In this document: piece after piece, positions 6,733-13,905 of the stretch
Position numbering within the stretch: the stretch's first letter is position 1
How the letters are laid out: each line of letters begins with the position of its first letter
Assembly: GCA_001797815.1 (NCBI GenBank)
Contig: MGQK01000009.1
Location: 43,310 to 60,438, forward strand
From: Deltaproteobacteria bacterium RBG_13_61_14
GTDB lineage: Bacteria; RBG-13-61-14
Length of the DNA stretch: 17,129 nt
Direction: 5' to 3'
Translations under genes and position numbers: made by a program
The notes under the pieces: generated by a model
Told to the model about the DNA's origin: nothing
Database searches by the model: none
The model's input: only the letters and a program-made list of their open reading frames with translations

Positions 6733-6765
6733 GTAGCCCGCCCTTCGTCCGCGAAGGGTGGGTTT
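6733..6765. repeat. GTAGCC-type palindrome, copy 1
   Basis: GTAGCCCGCCCTTCG, loop TCCG, then CGAAGGGTGGG and TTT. The 11-bp stem has one G-T pair. It is nearly the same sequence as the unit at 8595-8625, which marks it as a dispersed repeat and not a gene-specific terminator; here it lies inside an operon. Confidence 0.65.
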
Positions 6766-6785
6766 GCGGAGAGGAAAAATAACCG

Positions 6786-7490
6786 ATGACGACCTATCGG
6801 ATCACCATCCTCCGTTTCAACCCGGAGCAGGACCAGGAGCCTCACCCGGAGACCTACTCGGTCGAGGGGCAGGAAGGCTGGACCGTGCTCGATGCCCTGC
6901 ACCAGATCAAGTGGTTTCAGGACGGCACCCTCACCTTCCGCCGCTCCTGCCGGCACGGCATCTGCGGCTCCTGCGCCATGACCATCGCCGGGCTCAACGC
7001 CCTCGCCTGCGAGACCCAGCTCCAGACCCTGCCCGCCGAGTTCGCGGTCGAGCCGCTGCGCGGCCTTAAGGTGATCAAGGACCTGGCCGTGGACCTGGAG
7101 CCGATCTACCAGGCGCTTTACGCAATCAAGCCTTATCTCATCACCGACCAGCCGCCGCCCACCGACGCCGAGCGCCTGCAGTCACTCGAAGACCGCAAGA
7201 AGCTCGACGGGCTCTACGAGTGCATCCTCTGCGCCTGCTGCACGTCCTCCTGCCCCTCCTTCTGGGCCGACAAAAATTTCCTTGGCCCCCACGCCCTGCT
7301 CAAGGCCGACCGCTTTGTCCAGGACTCCCGCGACCAAGGCGCGGACGAGCGCCTGGCCGCGATTGACCACCGCCACGGGCTCTGGCGCTGCCACACCATC
7401 TTCAACTGCGCCGAGGCCTGTCCCAAGACCCTCAACCCCACGTCCGCCATTTCGCACCTGAAGCGGACGATTATCAAGGCCAAGTTCTAG
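6786..7490 (+). CDS. sdhB: Succinate dehydrogenase iron-sulfur subunit SdhB
   Basis: Electron-transfer subunit of complex II, 234 residues, carrying electrons from FAD to quinone. The [2Fe-2S] ligands are C55, C60, C63 (CRHGICGSC) and C75. The [4Fe-4S] ligands are C146, C149, C152 and C212. The [3Fe-4S] ligands are C156, C202 and C208. All ten expected cysteines are present, and their spacing follows the E. coli protein. The ribosome site GAGAGG lies somewhat far (about 11 bases) from ATG 6786. The gap before it (89 bp) holds two palindromes; the gap after it holds a heptad array whose first base is the last base of the stop codon. Confidence 0.97.
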   Translation: MTTYRITILRFNPEQDQEPHPETYSVEGQEGWTVLDALHQIKWFQDGTLTFRRSCRHGICGSCAMTIAGLNALACETQLQTLPAEFAVEPLRGLKVIKDLAVDLEPIYQALYAIKPYLITDQPPPTDAERLQSLEDRKKLDGLYECILCACCTSSCPSFWADKNFLGPHALLKADRFVQDSRDQGADERLAAIDHRHGLWRCHTIFNCAEACPKTLNPTSAISHLKRTIIKAKF

Positions 7491-7560
7491 TTGGCGGTTG
7501 GTGGTTCACGGTTGGCGGAAAGAATTTTTTGCAATGAACTGTGAACTGTCAATTGTGAAC
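7490..7560 (+). repeat. Inverted heptad array B (sdhB-methyltransferase gap)
   Basis: Heptads GTTGGCG, GTTGGTG, GTTCACG, GTTGGCG (7490-7517), a spacer beginning GAAAGAATTTTTT, then inverted heptads AATGAAC, TGTGAAC, TGTCAAT, TGTGAAC (7533-7560). The left arm begins at the last base of the sdhB TAG, and the right arm ends four bases before the GCGGAG ribosome site of the next gene. It has the same plan and spacer start as array A. Confidence 0.75.
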
Positions 7561-7577
7561 TCTTGCGGAGTAAAATC

Positions 7578-8417
7578 ATGAGCCCGCCCCGGAAAGTGGA
7601 TTCCAAAGAAGTCGGCCTGGTGATCGGCATGATCCTGGGCCAGTATTTCCTCGACACCGAGGACTTGCATTACGGCTACTGGCCGCCGGACCTCCCGGTC
7701 AGCGGCGCCAACATGGCCCAGGCCCAGGCCAATTACTCGAATTTCCTGATCTCTCACATCCCGGCCGGGACCAAGACCATCCTCGATGTCGGCTGCGGCA
7801 CCGGCCACCTGGCCAGAAAGCTCCTGGGCCTCGGCTATCGCGTGGACTGCGTTTCTCCCAGTCCGCTCCTCACCGAGCGCGCCCGCCAGAAACTGGGCGA
7901 CGCCTGTCGGATTTTCGAGTGCACTTATGAAGAAGTGGAAACGGAAAAACCTTACGACCTGGTCCTGTTCAGCGAGAGCTGGCAATACGTGAAAATGGAG
8001 CCGTCCTTCCAAAAGACCCAGACCTTGCTCCCCGAGGGCGGCCACCTCTTGATCTGCGACTTCTTCAAGACCGACGCCAAGGGCAAAAGCGCGCTGGGCG
8101 GCGGCCACCGCCTTTCCAAGTTTTACCGCCTGATCTCCTCATACCCGTTTGCGGCCGTCCAGGATCTGGACATCACCCCGGAGACCGCGCCCAACCTGGC
8201 CCTGGTGGATGAAGTTTTAACCCGCGCCGGGATTCCGATCCGCGACCTGATCTTTTACTTCCTGAATCAGAATTACCCCCGACTCTCCAAGTTAGTCCAG
8301 TGGCAATTCCAAAATAAAATTGACAAACTGAATTTCAAGTATTTCAGCGGCCAGAGAAACGCCGAGAACTTCGCCAAGTTCAAGTCCTACCGGCTCTTGC
8401 TCTATCGGAAAAGTTGA
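7578..8417 (+). CDS. Class I SAM-dependent methyltransferase
   Basis: A 279-residue methyltransferase. The SAM-binding motif I is TILDVGCGTGHLA (about 67-79), motif II follows around YRVDCVSPS, and DLVLFSESWQYV and LLPEGGHLLICDFF are the later strands of the Rossmann fold. The N-terminal LHYGYWPP is seen in lipid, polyketide and quinone methyltransferases, so a small hydrophobic substrate is plausible, but the substrate is unknown. ATG at 7578 has GCGGAG seven bases upstream and is preferred to TTG 7563. Its place after sdhB suggests co-transcription, and a quinone-related role is an attractive but unproven idea. The stop TGA falls inside the first heptad of array C. Confidence 0.85.
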   Translation: MSPPRKVDSKEVGLVIGMILGQYFLDTEDLHYGYWPPDLPVSGANMAQAQANYSNFLISHIPAGTKTILDVGCGTGHLARKLLGLGYRVDCVSPSPLLTERARQKLGDACRIFECTYEEVETEKPYDLVLFSESWQYVKMEPSFQKTQTLLPEGGHLLICDFFKTDAKGKSALGGGHRLSKFYRLISSYPFAAVQDLDITPETAPNLALVDEVLTRAGIPIRDLIFYFLNQNYPRLSKLVQWQFQNKIDKLNFKYFSGQRNAENFAKFKSYRLLLYRKS

Positions 8418-8454
8418 CGGTTCGTGGAAGAAGTTCACGGTTCGCGGTTGGCAA
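8414..8454 (+). repeat. Heptad array C (one arm only)
   Basis: GTTGACG, GTTCGTG, a GAAGAA interruption, then GTTCACG, GTTCGCG, GTTGGCA. No inverted arm is seen downstream, so this is a half array. The methyltransferase stop codon (8415-8417) is inside the first heptad. Confidence 0.65.
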
Positions 8455-8462
8455 AAAGAGAG

Positions 8463-8489
8463 GTAGCCGCGACCGCGCTTCGGTCGCGG
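8463..8489. repeat. GTAGCC-type palindrome, copy 2
   Basis: GTAG followed by CCGCGACCG, loop CGCTT, CGGTCGCGG: a perfect 9-bp stem. It shares the GTAGCC head with the palindromes at 6733 and 8595 but has a different stem word. Confidence 0.6.
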
Positions 8490-8517
8490 GGAAAATTTGT
8501 TACGAGGAGACGAACCA

Positions 8518-8565
8518 ATGAATTTCAAAGTCCTGCCTCATTTGATACAAAAATTGATTCTCTGA
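8518..8565 (+). CDS. Possible 15-residue mini-ORF or remnant of a gene start
   Basis: ATG at 8518 follows a good GAGGAG ribosome site (8504-8509) and encodes MNFKVLPHLIQKLIL before TGA. The local sequence is AT-richer than its neighbours. It could be the broken 5' end of a lost gene, a small peptide, or chance; nothing identifies a function. Confidence 0.2.
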   Translation: MNFKVLPHLIQKLIL

Positions 8566-8594
8566 TTCAAGGAATCGGACCTTCTTTTTTTCAT

Positions 8595-8629
8595 GTAGCC
8601 CACCCTTCGTCCGAAGGGTGGGTTTATTT
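8595..8629 (+). terminator. Terminator-like GTAGCC palindrome between convergent genes
   Basis: CCCACCCTTCG (8599-8609), TC, CGAAGGGTGGG (8612-8622), a perfect 11-bp stem, followed by TTTATTT. It lies two bases before the end of the convergent radical SAM gene, so it suits termination of plus-strand transcription from the sdh side. It is also a close copy of the repeat at 6733-6765. Confidence 0.6.
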
Positions 8630-8630
8630 C

Positions 8631-10019
8631 TTACTGATTCACCGCGTCCTGGAACAGCAGCCGCAGGGTGAGAAAGGCATTGATGGCGGTGCGGAAGTTT
8701 TTCGGCACTACCTGGAGGATGCGGGCGATGCGCCGGGGGTCCAGGTAGAAGCGGCGGTAGGCCTGCTTGCACATGCGGTGGAGGGTCGCGTCCGGCACGG
8801 CGCTCAGGTTGACGCTGATCGAGAAGTAGTCGAGGAAGGTGGTGTCGGTCAGGTCCCGGCCCGAGCTCCGGGCCACCTCGGTGCCGGGGAAGGGGTTGAG
8901 GTAGAAGAAGCTGGCCACGTGCAAATCCGAATGAGCCGCGAAGTCCGCGGTCAGCTTCATCTCCGCCTCGGTCTCGGTCGGGAAACCCAGGATGAAATAG
9001 CCGGTCGCCACCATGCCCCGCTTCGCCGTCTCGGTGATGGCCCGGTTCACTTTCTCCAGGTCTATCCGCTTGTGGATAATTTCCTGGATGCGCGGGCTGC
9101 CCGACTCCACCGCGAACGCGATCCGGTAAAACCCCGCGGCCTGGAACAGGTCCAGCAGCTCGCCGTCCACCCGGTCGCCCCGGAGGCCGTTGGGGAGCGC
9201 GATCTTCAGCTTGAGCTTCCGCTCGATCAGCCCCCGCGCGATCGCCTTGGCCCGCTTGAGGTCCAGGTTAAAAGCGTCGTCCACGATCTCCAGCTCTTTG
9301 ACGCCGTAGCGCTCCTTAAGCATCGTGATCTCTTCGAGCACGTTCTCCGCGCTCCGGGTCCGGAACTTGCGGCCGAATAGGTTGTGGCAGAAAATGCAGC
9401 CGTAGGGGCACCCGCGCGAGGTGAAGACCGCCAGGGTCTTATGCGAGGTCTTGACGATGTTCTCCGAGTTGCGGCCCCAGCGCTTGAAATAGCTCTTCGG
9501 GTCCACCAGGTCCCAGGCGGGGGACAGCCGATCAAGATCTTCGAGCGCGGGCCGATTCCCGGTGAAACGCGTCGCCCCGTCCTCCCGGAGGATAAGGCCC
9601 CGCACCCCAGGAAGCTCCGCTTTGCCCTCGAAGGCATCCAGCAACTCCCGGGTGGTCTCTTCTCCCTCGCCCACCACCACCACATCTATGTTGGGATCGC
9701 TCAGCACGGCCTCGCGGTTGGCGGAAGCATAGGGGCCGCCCAGCAGGATCTTGGCCTGGGGCGCCGCCTGGCGCAAGAGCTTGGCCAGGTGATGGACTTC
9801 GCGCTGCTCGAAGCTTAACGCGCCGATCCCGATCACGTCGGGCTTCAACTCCGCCGCCCGACGCGCCACCGCCTCGAGTTCCAGCCGGCGGTTCCGGGCG
9901 TCCAGGATGGTCACCTCATCGCCCCGCCTCTCCCGCAGGTATTGAGCGATATAGGCCAATCCCAGCGGCACCGGCGTGGCGATAATAATCGAGTTGGGAC
10001 GGATCAATAAGACCTTCAT
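8631..10019 (-). CDS. B12-binding-domain radical SAM protein
   Basis: A 462-residue protein of the cobalamin-binding radical SAM group (BchE/HpnP/HpnR-like plan), which usually methylates or rearranges lipids, pigments or natural products. The N-terminal Rossmann-like B12 domain (residues 1-135) shows MKVLLIRPN, PLGLAYIAQYL, PDVIGIGALSF, KILLGGPYAS and VVVVGEGEET; it lacks the DxHxxG base-off histidine motif, as many members do. The radical SAM core starts at about 195 with C204, C208 and C211 (SRGCPYGCIFC) and continues through EIVDDAFNLD, IAFAVESGSP and GYFILGFPTET. The ATG at 10019 is chosen because family members begin MKVLLI; its ribosome site is weak, and a TTG ten codons upstream is possible. 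It is divergent from the tungsten operon. The substrate cannot be named. Confidence 0.9.
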   Translation of the reverse strand: MKVLLIRPNSIIIATPVPLGLAYIAQYLRERRGDEVTILDARNRRLELEAVARRAAELKPDVIGIGALSFEQREVHHLAKLLRQAAPQAKILLGGPYASANREAVLSDPNIDVVVVGEGEETTRELLDAFEGKAELPGVRGLILREDGATRFTGNRPALEDLDRLSPAWDLVDPKSYFKRWGRNSENIVKTSHKTLAVFTSRGCPYGCIFCHNLFGRKFRTRSAENVLEEITMLKERYGVKELEIVDDAFNLDLKRAKAIARGLIERKLKLKIALPNGLRGDRVDGELLDLFQAAGFYRIAFAVESGSPRIQEIIHKRIDLEKVNRAITETAKRGMVATGYFILGFPTETEAEMKLTADFAAHSDLHVASFFYLNPFPGTEVARSSGRDLTDTTFLDYFSISVNLSAVPDATLHRMCKQAYRRFYLDPRRIARILQVVPKNFRTAINAFLTLRLLFQDAVNQ

Positions 10020-10059
10020 CGTTGATTTCAGGTTAGCAAAATCGGGCAAAGAAGCAAAC

Positions 10060-10087
10060 TTGCCTTGGCTCCTGACTATGGTAAAAT
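10060..10087 (+). promoter_or_regulatory. Extended -10 promoter of the tup-moa operon
   Basis: TTGCCT (10060-10065), 16 bp, then TAAAAT (10082-10087) preceded by TGG, an extended -10 signal. The expected start, about seven bases on, is near 10094, immediately before the first strand of the riboswitch stem, so promoter and aptamer positions support each other. Confidence 0.65.
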
Positions 10088-10093
10088 AAATTT

Positions 10094-10190
10094 GTTCTCC
10101 GAGCCTGCGATCCTAAAGGGCATCCCAGGGACGCGGGCCGATAGGGTCGGGCGGGAAACGGCCCGGCCTCCCGGACTTGGAAAGGAGACC
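10094..10190 (+). promoter_or_regulatory. Moco/Tuco-type riboswitch (molybdenum/tungsten cofactor RNA motif)
   Basis: The leader folds into a multi-helix RNA. A closing stem pairs UCUCC (10096-10100) with GGAGA (10184-10188). One internal arm pairs CCUGCG (10104-10109) with CGCGGG (10132-10137), with short apical pairings UCC/GGA and GGG-CAU-CCC. A second arm is an 8-bp stem, GGUCGGGC (10145-10152) with GCCCGGCC (10161-10168), carrying the loop GGGAAACG. Words such as CUCCGAGCC, CCUAAAGGGC, GGGAAAC and GGAAAGGAG resemble, from memory, the Moco RNA motif (Rfam RF01055). The Shine-Dalgarno AAGGAG (10182-10187) is part of the closing stem, so ligand-stabilised folding would block translation. 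The first genes carry tungstate, which suggests the Tuco variant; I cannot settle which helix set is present. Confidence 0.8.
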
Positions 10191-10194
10191 GAAG

Positions 10195-11031
10195 ATTTTT
10201 TCCCTCAAGAATTTTTATCTTCACTCGGTCGGCTGGGGCCTGATCAGTTTATTGACAGCTTCCGCTTGGGCCAAGGAACCCGGCCGGCTAAAATTAGCCA
10301 CCACCACCAGCACGGAGAACTCCGGGCTCCTCGCCTACCTGCTCCCGGACTTTGAAAAACGCTTCGACCTCAAGGTGGACGTGATCGCCGTGGGGACCGG
10401 CAAGGCGCTCAAGCTGGCGGAGAACGGGGACGCCGACCTGGTCCTGGTCCACGCGCCCGAGCTGGAAGCGGCCTTTGTCCGGGCCGGGTTCGGAGTCAAC
10501 CGCCGGGCGGTGATGAAGAACGAATTCGTGATCGTAGGCCCGCCTGCGGACCCGGCCCGGGTCAAAGGCTCCTCCGACGCGGCTAAAGCCATGAGCCAGG
10601 TCAAGCAGAGCGGCGCGGTCTTTGTCTCCCGGGGCGACTACTCCGGCACCCACCAGAAAGAAAAGGCGCTCTGGGCCTTGGTCCAGGGCCAGCCGGAGAA
10701 GAATTACCTGGAGGCGGGGCAGGGCATGGAGGCGGCGCTCTTCATGGCCAATGAAAAGCAGGCTTACACCCTGACCGACCGGGGCACTTATCTCGCGGTG
10801 ATGGACAAGCTCAACCTCTTGATCCTCTTCGAGCACGACCCGATGCTCGATAACCCTTACAGCGTGATTGCGGTCAATCCCGGCCGCCACCCGCACGTCA
10901 ATTACCTGGACGCCATGCTCTTCATTGCCTGGCTCACTTCGCCCGAGACCCAGGCCAGGATCGAGACATTCCAAAAGCACGGCCAGGCGCTGTTCCGGCC
11001 CGCCGCCGTGCCCCAGCCGGCCCCGAAGTGA
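10195..11031 (+). CDS. tupA: Tungstate ABC transporter substrate-binding protein TupA
   Basis: Periplasmic or exported binding protein that captures tungstate for the TupBC transporter. Mature-family motifs are clear: LATTTSTENSGLL, VDVIAVGTGKAL, DLVLVHAPE, GFGVNRRAVMKNEFVIVGP, SRGDYSGTHQKE and AYTLTDRGTYLA. A signal peptide precedes them with likely cleavage after SAWA. The start is unusual. The only standard in-frame start upstream is TTG at 10177, which lies inside the riboswitch and has no ribosome site. AAGGAG at 10182-10187 points, at seven bases, to ATT at 10195, giving 278 residues and an ordinary signal peptide. If TTG were used the protein would be 284 residues. It is the first gene of the operon, directly under riboswitch control. 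Confidence 0.9.
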   Translation: MFSLKNFYLHSVGWGLISLLTASAWAKEPGRLKLATTTSTENSGLLAYLLPDFEKRFDLKVDVIAVGTGKALKLAENGDADLVLVHAPELEAAFVRAGFGVNRRAVMKNEFVIVGPPADPARVKGSSDAAKAMSQVKQSGAVFVSRGDYSGTHQKEKALWALVQGQPEKNYLEAGQGMEAALFMANEKQAYTLTDRGTYLAVMDKLNLLILFEHDPMLDNPYSVIAVNPGRHPHVNYLDAMLFIAWLTSPETQARIETFQKHGQALFRPAAVPQPAPK

Positions 11032-11039
11032 AGGTCAGG

Positions 11040-11675
11040 ATGGAACTGCTCGGCATCATCTGGGTCTCGCTCCGCGTCTCGCTCGCGGCCACCACCTTGG
11101 CCGCGCTGGCCTCGGTGCCGCTGGGCTTCTGGATCGCGGTCCGCGAGTTCCCGGGCAAGCGGGTCGTGGTCGTGATCCTCAACACCCTCTTCTCCCTGCC
11201 CACGGTGGTGGTCGGGCTCCTGGTTTACGGTCTGCTTTCGCATTCCGGCCCGCTGGGTTCGCTTAAACTTCTGTATACGCCCGCCGGCATGACCCTGGGC
11301 CAGTGGATCCTGGCCACCCCGGTCATTACTGCGCTAACCTATGCCGCGACCAAGGGGGTGGACGAGCGGGTCCGGCCCACGGCGCTCACCCTGGGGGCCG
11401 ACGGCTGGCAGGCCGGCCTGATGGTGCTGCGGGAGGCGCGCTACGGGCTTTTGGCCGCGGTGGTGGCCGGCTTCGGCCGGGTCATCTCCGAGGTGGGCGC
11501 GGCCATCATGATCGGCGGCAACATCCGGGGCTACACCCGCACCATCACCACCGCCATCGCGCTCGAGACCTCCAAGGGCGAGTTCCAAATCGGCCTGATC
11601 CTGGGCGTCATCCTCCTCGCGGTCGCCCTCTCGGTCAACCTCTTTGTCCACGCTTTCTTGCGGGCCAGACCATGA
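11040..11675 (+). CDS. tupB: Tungstate ABC transporter permease TupB
   Basis: Inner-membrane permease of about 211 residues with around five hydrophobic segments. TupB-like features are VREFPGKR after the first span, SLPTVVVGLLVYGLLSHSGPLG, and the cytoplasmic coupling loop REARYGLLAAVVAGFGRVISEVG (about 131-153), which is the EAA-type contact site for the ATPase. ATG at 11040 has AAGG five bases upstream. A GTG at 11028, overlapping the tupA stop codon, is an alternative that adds four residues. Its 3' end overlaps tupC by four bases (ATGA). Confidence 0.93.
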   Translation: MELLGIIWVSLRVSLAATTLAALASVPLGFWIAVREFPGKRVVVVILNTLFSLPTVVVGLLVYGLLSHSGPLGSLKLLYTPAGMTLGQWILATPVITALTYAATKGVDERVRPTALTLGADGWQAGLMVLREARYGLLAAVVAGFGRVISEVGAAIMIGGNIRGYTRTITTAIALETSKGEFQIGLILGVILLAVALSVNLFVHAFLRARP

Positions 11676-12703
11676 ACCCGAACCCCGCCTTCCGTCTCCG
11701 CCAGATCCGGCAAGAGATCCCCGGCCGCACCTTGCTCGAGGTGCCGGAGCTGGAATTTCCCACCGGCGAGGTGAGCGCTCTGGTCGGGCCCAACGGCGCG
11801 GGCAAGACCACCCTCTTCCGCATCCTGGCCCTGCTCGATCCGCCCTTCGCGGGCGCGCTCGAGTTCAGGGGCGAGCCGGCCGCCTTCTCCGGTCCGCGCT
11901 GGCTCGAGCTCCGCCGCCGGATCACCCTGGTCCACCAGACGCCGTTCCTGTTCCGCGGCACCGTGTTTCAGAACGTGGCCTTCGGGCTTCGCGTGCGGGG
12001 CGAGCCTCAGGCCATTTGGCCGCCGCGGGTGGCCGAGGCGCTCGAGCTGGTGGACCTGGGCGGGTTCCAGGACCGCTTCGTAATCGCGCTTTCCGGCGGC
12101 GAAGCCCAGCGGGTGGCGATCGCCCGGGCCCTGGCCGTCCAACCCGAGGTGCTGCTCCTGGACGAGCCTTTCGCCAACGTGGACGCCGGCCGGATCAGCC
12201 GGCTCGAAGCCCTGATCAGCGAGATCAACCACCGGCTCGGCGCCACCGTGATCTTCTCCACCCATAACCTGGGCCAGGCCTTCCGCCTCACCTCCCGCGT
12301 GGTGACCCTGGTGGCAGGCAAAGTGGCCGAGTTCGGACACGAGAACATCTTTTCCGGCGCGGTGGAGGGCGAGGGCGCGGAGCCCTGGATCACGGTCCGG
12401 GGCGGGTGGCGGATCAGGATCGGTCCCGGGGTCTCCGGCCGGGTCACCTGCTCGGTGCCGCCGGAGGCCATCGCCTTGCGGCCGGCCGGCGGGCCTGGAG
12501 CAAGCGAGTGCAATTGTTTTGAAGGTGAAATCACCCGGATGGAATGCCATAATGGCCGGGTGCGGCTCCGGGTGGACGGCCCGGTCAGCTTTCGCGTGGT
12601 GCTGCCGGATCAAGAATTTCAGCGGCAGGGAATTCGACTCGGCGACCGGGTAGTCGTGAGCTTCACTCCCGCCGCAGTCAAGATCTTGGAGGCCAAACCA
12701 TGA
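11672..12703 (+). CDS. tupC: Tungstate ABC transporter ATP-binding protein TupC
   Basis: ATPase driving tungstate import, 343 residues. Motifs: Walker A GPNGAGKTT (39-47), Q-loop Q89 (LVHQTPFLF), signature LSGGEAQRVA (140-149), Walker B VLLLDEPFANVD (160-171) and the H-loop STHN (H198). A C-terminal extension of ~100 residues (VPPEAIALRP onward) resembles the TOBE/Mop-like oxyanion-binding domain of ModC-type ATPases, which could give feedback inhibition by bound metal oxyanion (family knowledge, not shown here). Start ATG overlaps the tupB stop and its own stop overlaps the moeA ATG, both as ATGA, implying translational coupling. Confidence 0.93.
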   Translation: MNPNPAFRLRQIRQEIPGRTLLEVPELEFPTGEVSALVGPNGAGKTTLFRILALLDPPFAGALEFRGEPAAFSGPRWLELRRRITLVHQTPFLFRGTVFQNVAFGLRVRGEPQAIWPPRVAEALELVDLGGFQDRFVIALSGGEAQRVAIARALAVQPEVLLLDEPFANVDAGRISRLEALISEINHRLGATVIFSTHNLGQAFRLTSRVVTLVAGKVAEFGHENIFSGAVEGEGAEPWITVRGGWRIRIGPGVSGRVTCSVPPEAIALRPAGGPGASECNCFEGEITRMECHNGRVRLRVDGPVSFRVVLPDQEFQRQGIRLGDRVVVSFTPAAVKILEAKP

Positions 12704-13905
12704 TTCCATTTGATGAGGCATTGCAACTGGTCCTGGAGCAGGCGCGGCCGCTGCCGAGTGAGTCGGTGCCGGTGCTGGGCGCTCTGGGCCGGGTGTTGCG
12801 GGAGGACCTCCAGGCCCGGCATCCGATCCCGCCCTTTGACCGCTCGGCCATGGACGGCTACGCGGTGCGGGCGGAGGACGTGGCGACGGCGAGCGAGGAG
12901 CGGCCGGCGGTGCTGCAAGTGCTGGAAGATGTGCCGGCCGGCCGGCGCGCGAAAAAGCCGGTCGGCCCGGGCCAGGCGGTCCGGATCATGACCGGCGCGG
13001 CTCTTCCGAGAGGCGCGGACGCGGTGGTGATGGTCGAGTTTACCAAGGCCGAGGGCCAAGCGGTCAAGGTGCTGAAGCCGGTCCCGCCCGGCGAAAACCT
13101 GGTCCTGGCCGGGGAGGACGTGGAGGCGGGCCAGGTGGTGGTCGCCGCCGGCGCGGTCATCGGTCCGGCCGAGATGGGCATGCTCGCCGCGGTGGGGAAG
13201 AACAAGGTCAAGGTCTCGCGCCGGCCCCGGGTGGCGGTGATCTCGACCGGCGACGAGATCGTGGAGCCGGGGAAGACCATGAAGCCGGGCCAGATCCGCG
13301 ACGCCAACGGCTACTCCCTCTTCGGCATGGCCCGGGCCGCGGGCGCAGAAGTCCGGTTCCTCGGCATCGCCCGCGACACCAAAAGCCAACTCCTCGCCCG
13401 GCTCCGGCGCGCGCAGGGCTTTGACCTGGTGGTGCTCTCGGGCGGCGTCTCGGTCGGCGATTACGACCTGGTCCAGGACATCCTCCTGGGCCGGGGCGTG
13501 AAGCAGATCTTCTGGAAAGTCGCGATCAAGCCGGGCATGCCCATCTTCGTGGGCAGGCGCGGCCGGCAGGTGGTGTTCGGCCTGCCCGGCAACCCGGTCT
13601 CGTGCCTGGTGACCTTCGGCCTCTTCGTGCAACCGCTCCTGGATGCCATGCAGGGCAAGCGCCAGGTCGGCCTGCTCCGGGGCCGGGCCCGGCTCGCCGC
13701 GGACGTCAAAGTCAAGACCGGCCGGCGCCACTTCCTGCGGGGGGTCCTCGCTTTCCAGGACCTTGAGCCGCTGGTGACCGTGCTCCGCGACCAGCATTCG
13801 GGCGTGCTCCGGTCCATGCTGGAGGCCAACGTTTTAGTGGACGTGCCCGCTGATATCACCGGCCGGCCGGCCGGAACGGAGGTAGAGGTATGGCACCTCG
13901 CTTGA
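12700..13905 (+). CDS. moeA: Molybdopterin molybdenumtransferase MoeA
   Basis: Cytoplasmic enzyme that inserts molybdate, or tungstate in tungsten users, into adenylated molybdopterin. It is 401 residues, of normal length. Signs: [17 protein letters not shown] (44-60), [15 protein letters not shown] (96-110), [15 protein letters not shown] (177-191), [24 protein letters not shown] (243-256) and [13 protein letters not shown] (294-306). GGAGG seven bases upstream supports the ATG. Its place directly after the tungstate transporter suggests use in tungsten insertion. Some bacteria carry separate MoeA paralogues for Mo and W; this copy would be the W candidate. Its last 16 bases overlap moaC. 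Confidence 0.96.
   Translation: MIPFDEALQLVLEQARPLPSESVPVLGALGRVLREDLQARHPIPPFDRSAMDGYAVRAEDVATASEERPAVLQVLEDVPAGRRAKKPVGPGQAVRIMTGAALPRGADAVVMVEFTKAEGQAVKVLKPVPPGENLVLAGEDVEAGQVVVAAGAVIGPAEMGMLAAVGKNKVKVSRRPRVAVISTGDEIVEPGKTMKPGQIRDANGYSLFGMARAAGAEVRFLGIARDTKSQLLARLRRAQGFDLVVLSGGVSVGDYDLVQDILLGRGVKQIFWKVAIKPGMPIFVGRRGRQVVFGLPGNPVSCLVTFGLFVQPLLDAMQGKRQVGLLRGRARLAADVKVKTGRRHFLRGVLAFQDLEPLVTVLRDQHSGVLRSMLEANVLVDVPADITGRPAGTEVEVWHLA

Noticed and set aside
4818-8454. CRISPR array reading of the repeated GTTGACG units
   Set aside because: The units are 7 bp, directly tandem without unique spacers, and no cas genes are present.
8424-9380. Plus-strand open frame of 318 codons
   Set aside because: It begins in heptad array C and runs antisense through the radical SAM gene; its composition is that of a shadow frame.
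11028-11039. GTG 11028 as the tupB start
   Set aside because: Possible, since it overlaps the tupA stop, but it has no ribosome site; AAGG at 11031-11034 fits ATG 11040 better.
11303-11671. Upstream extension of tupC
   Set aside because: It overlaps tupB out of frame and is Gly/Arg/His-rich shadow sequence; ATG 11672 in ATGA overlap is clearly the start.
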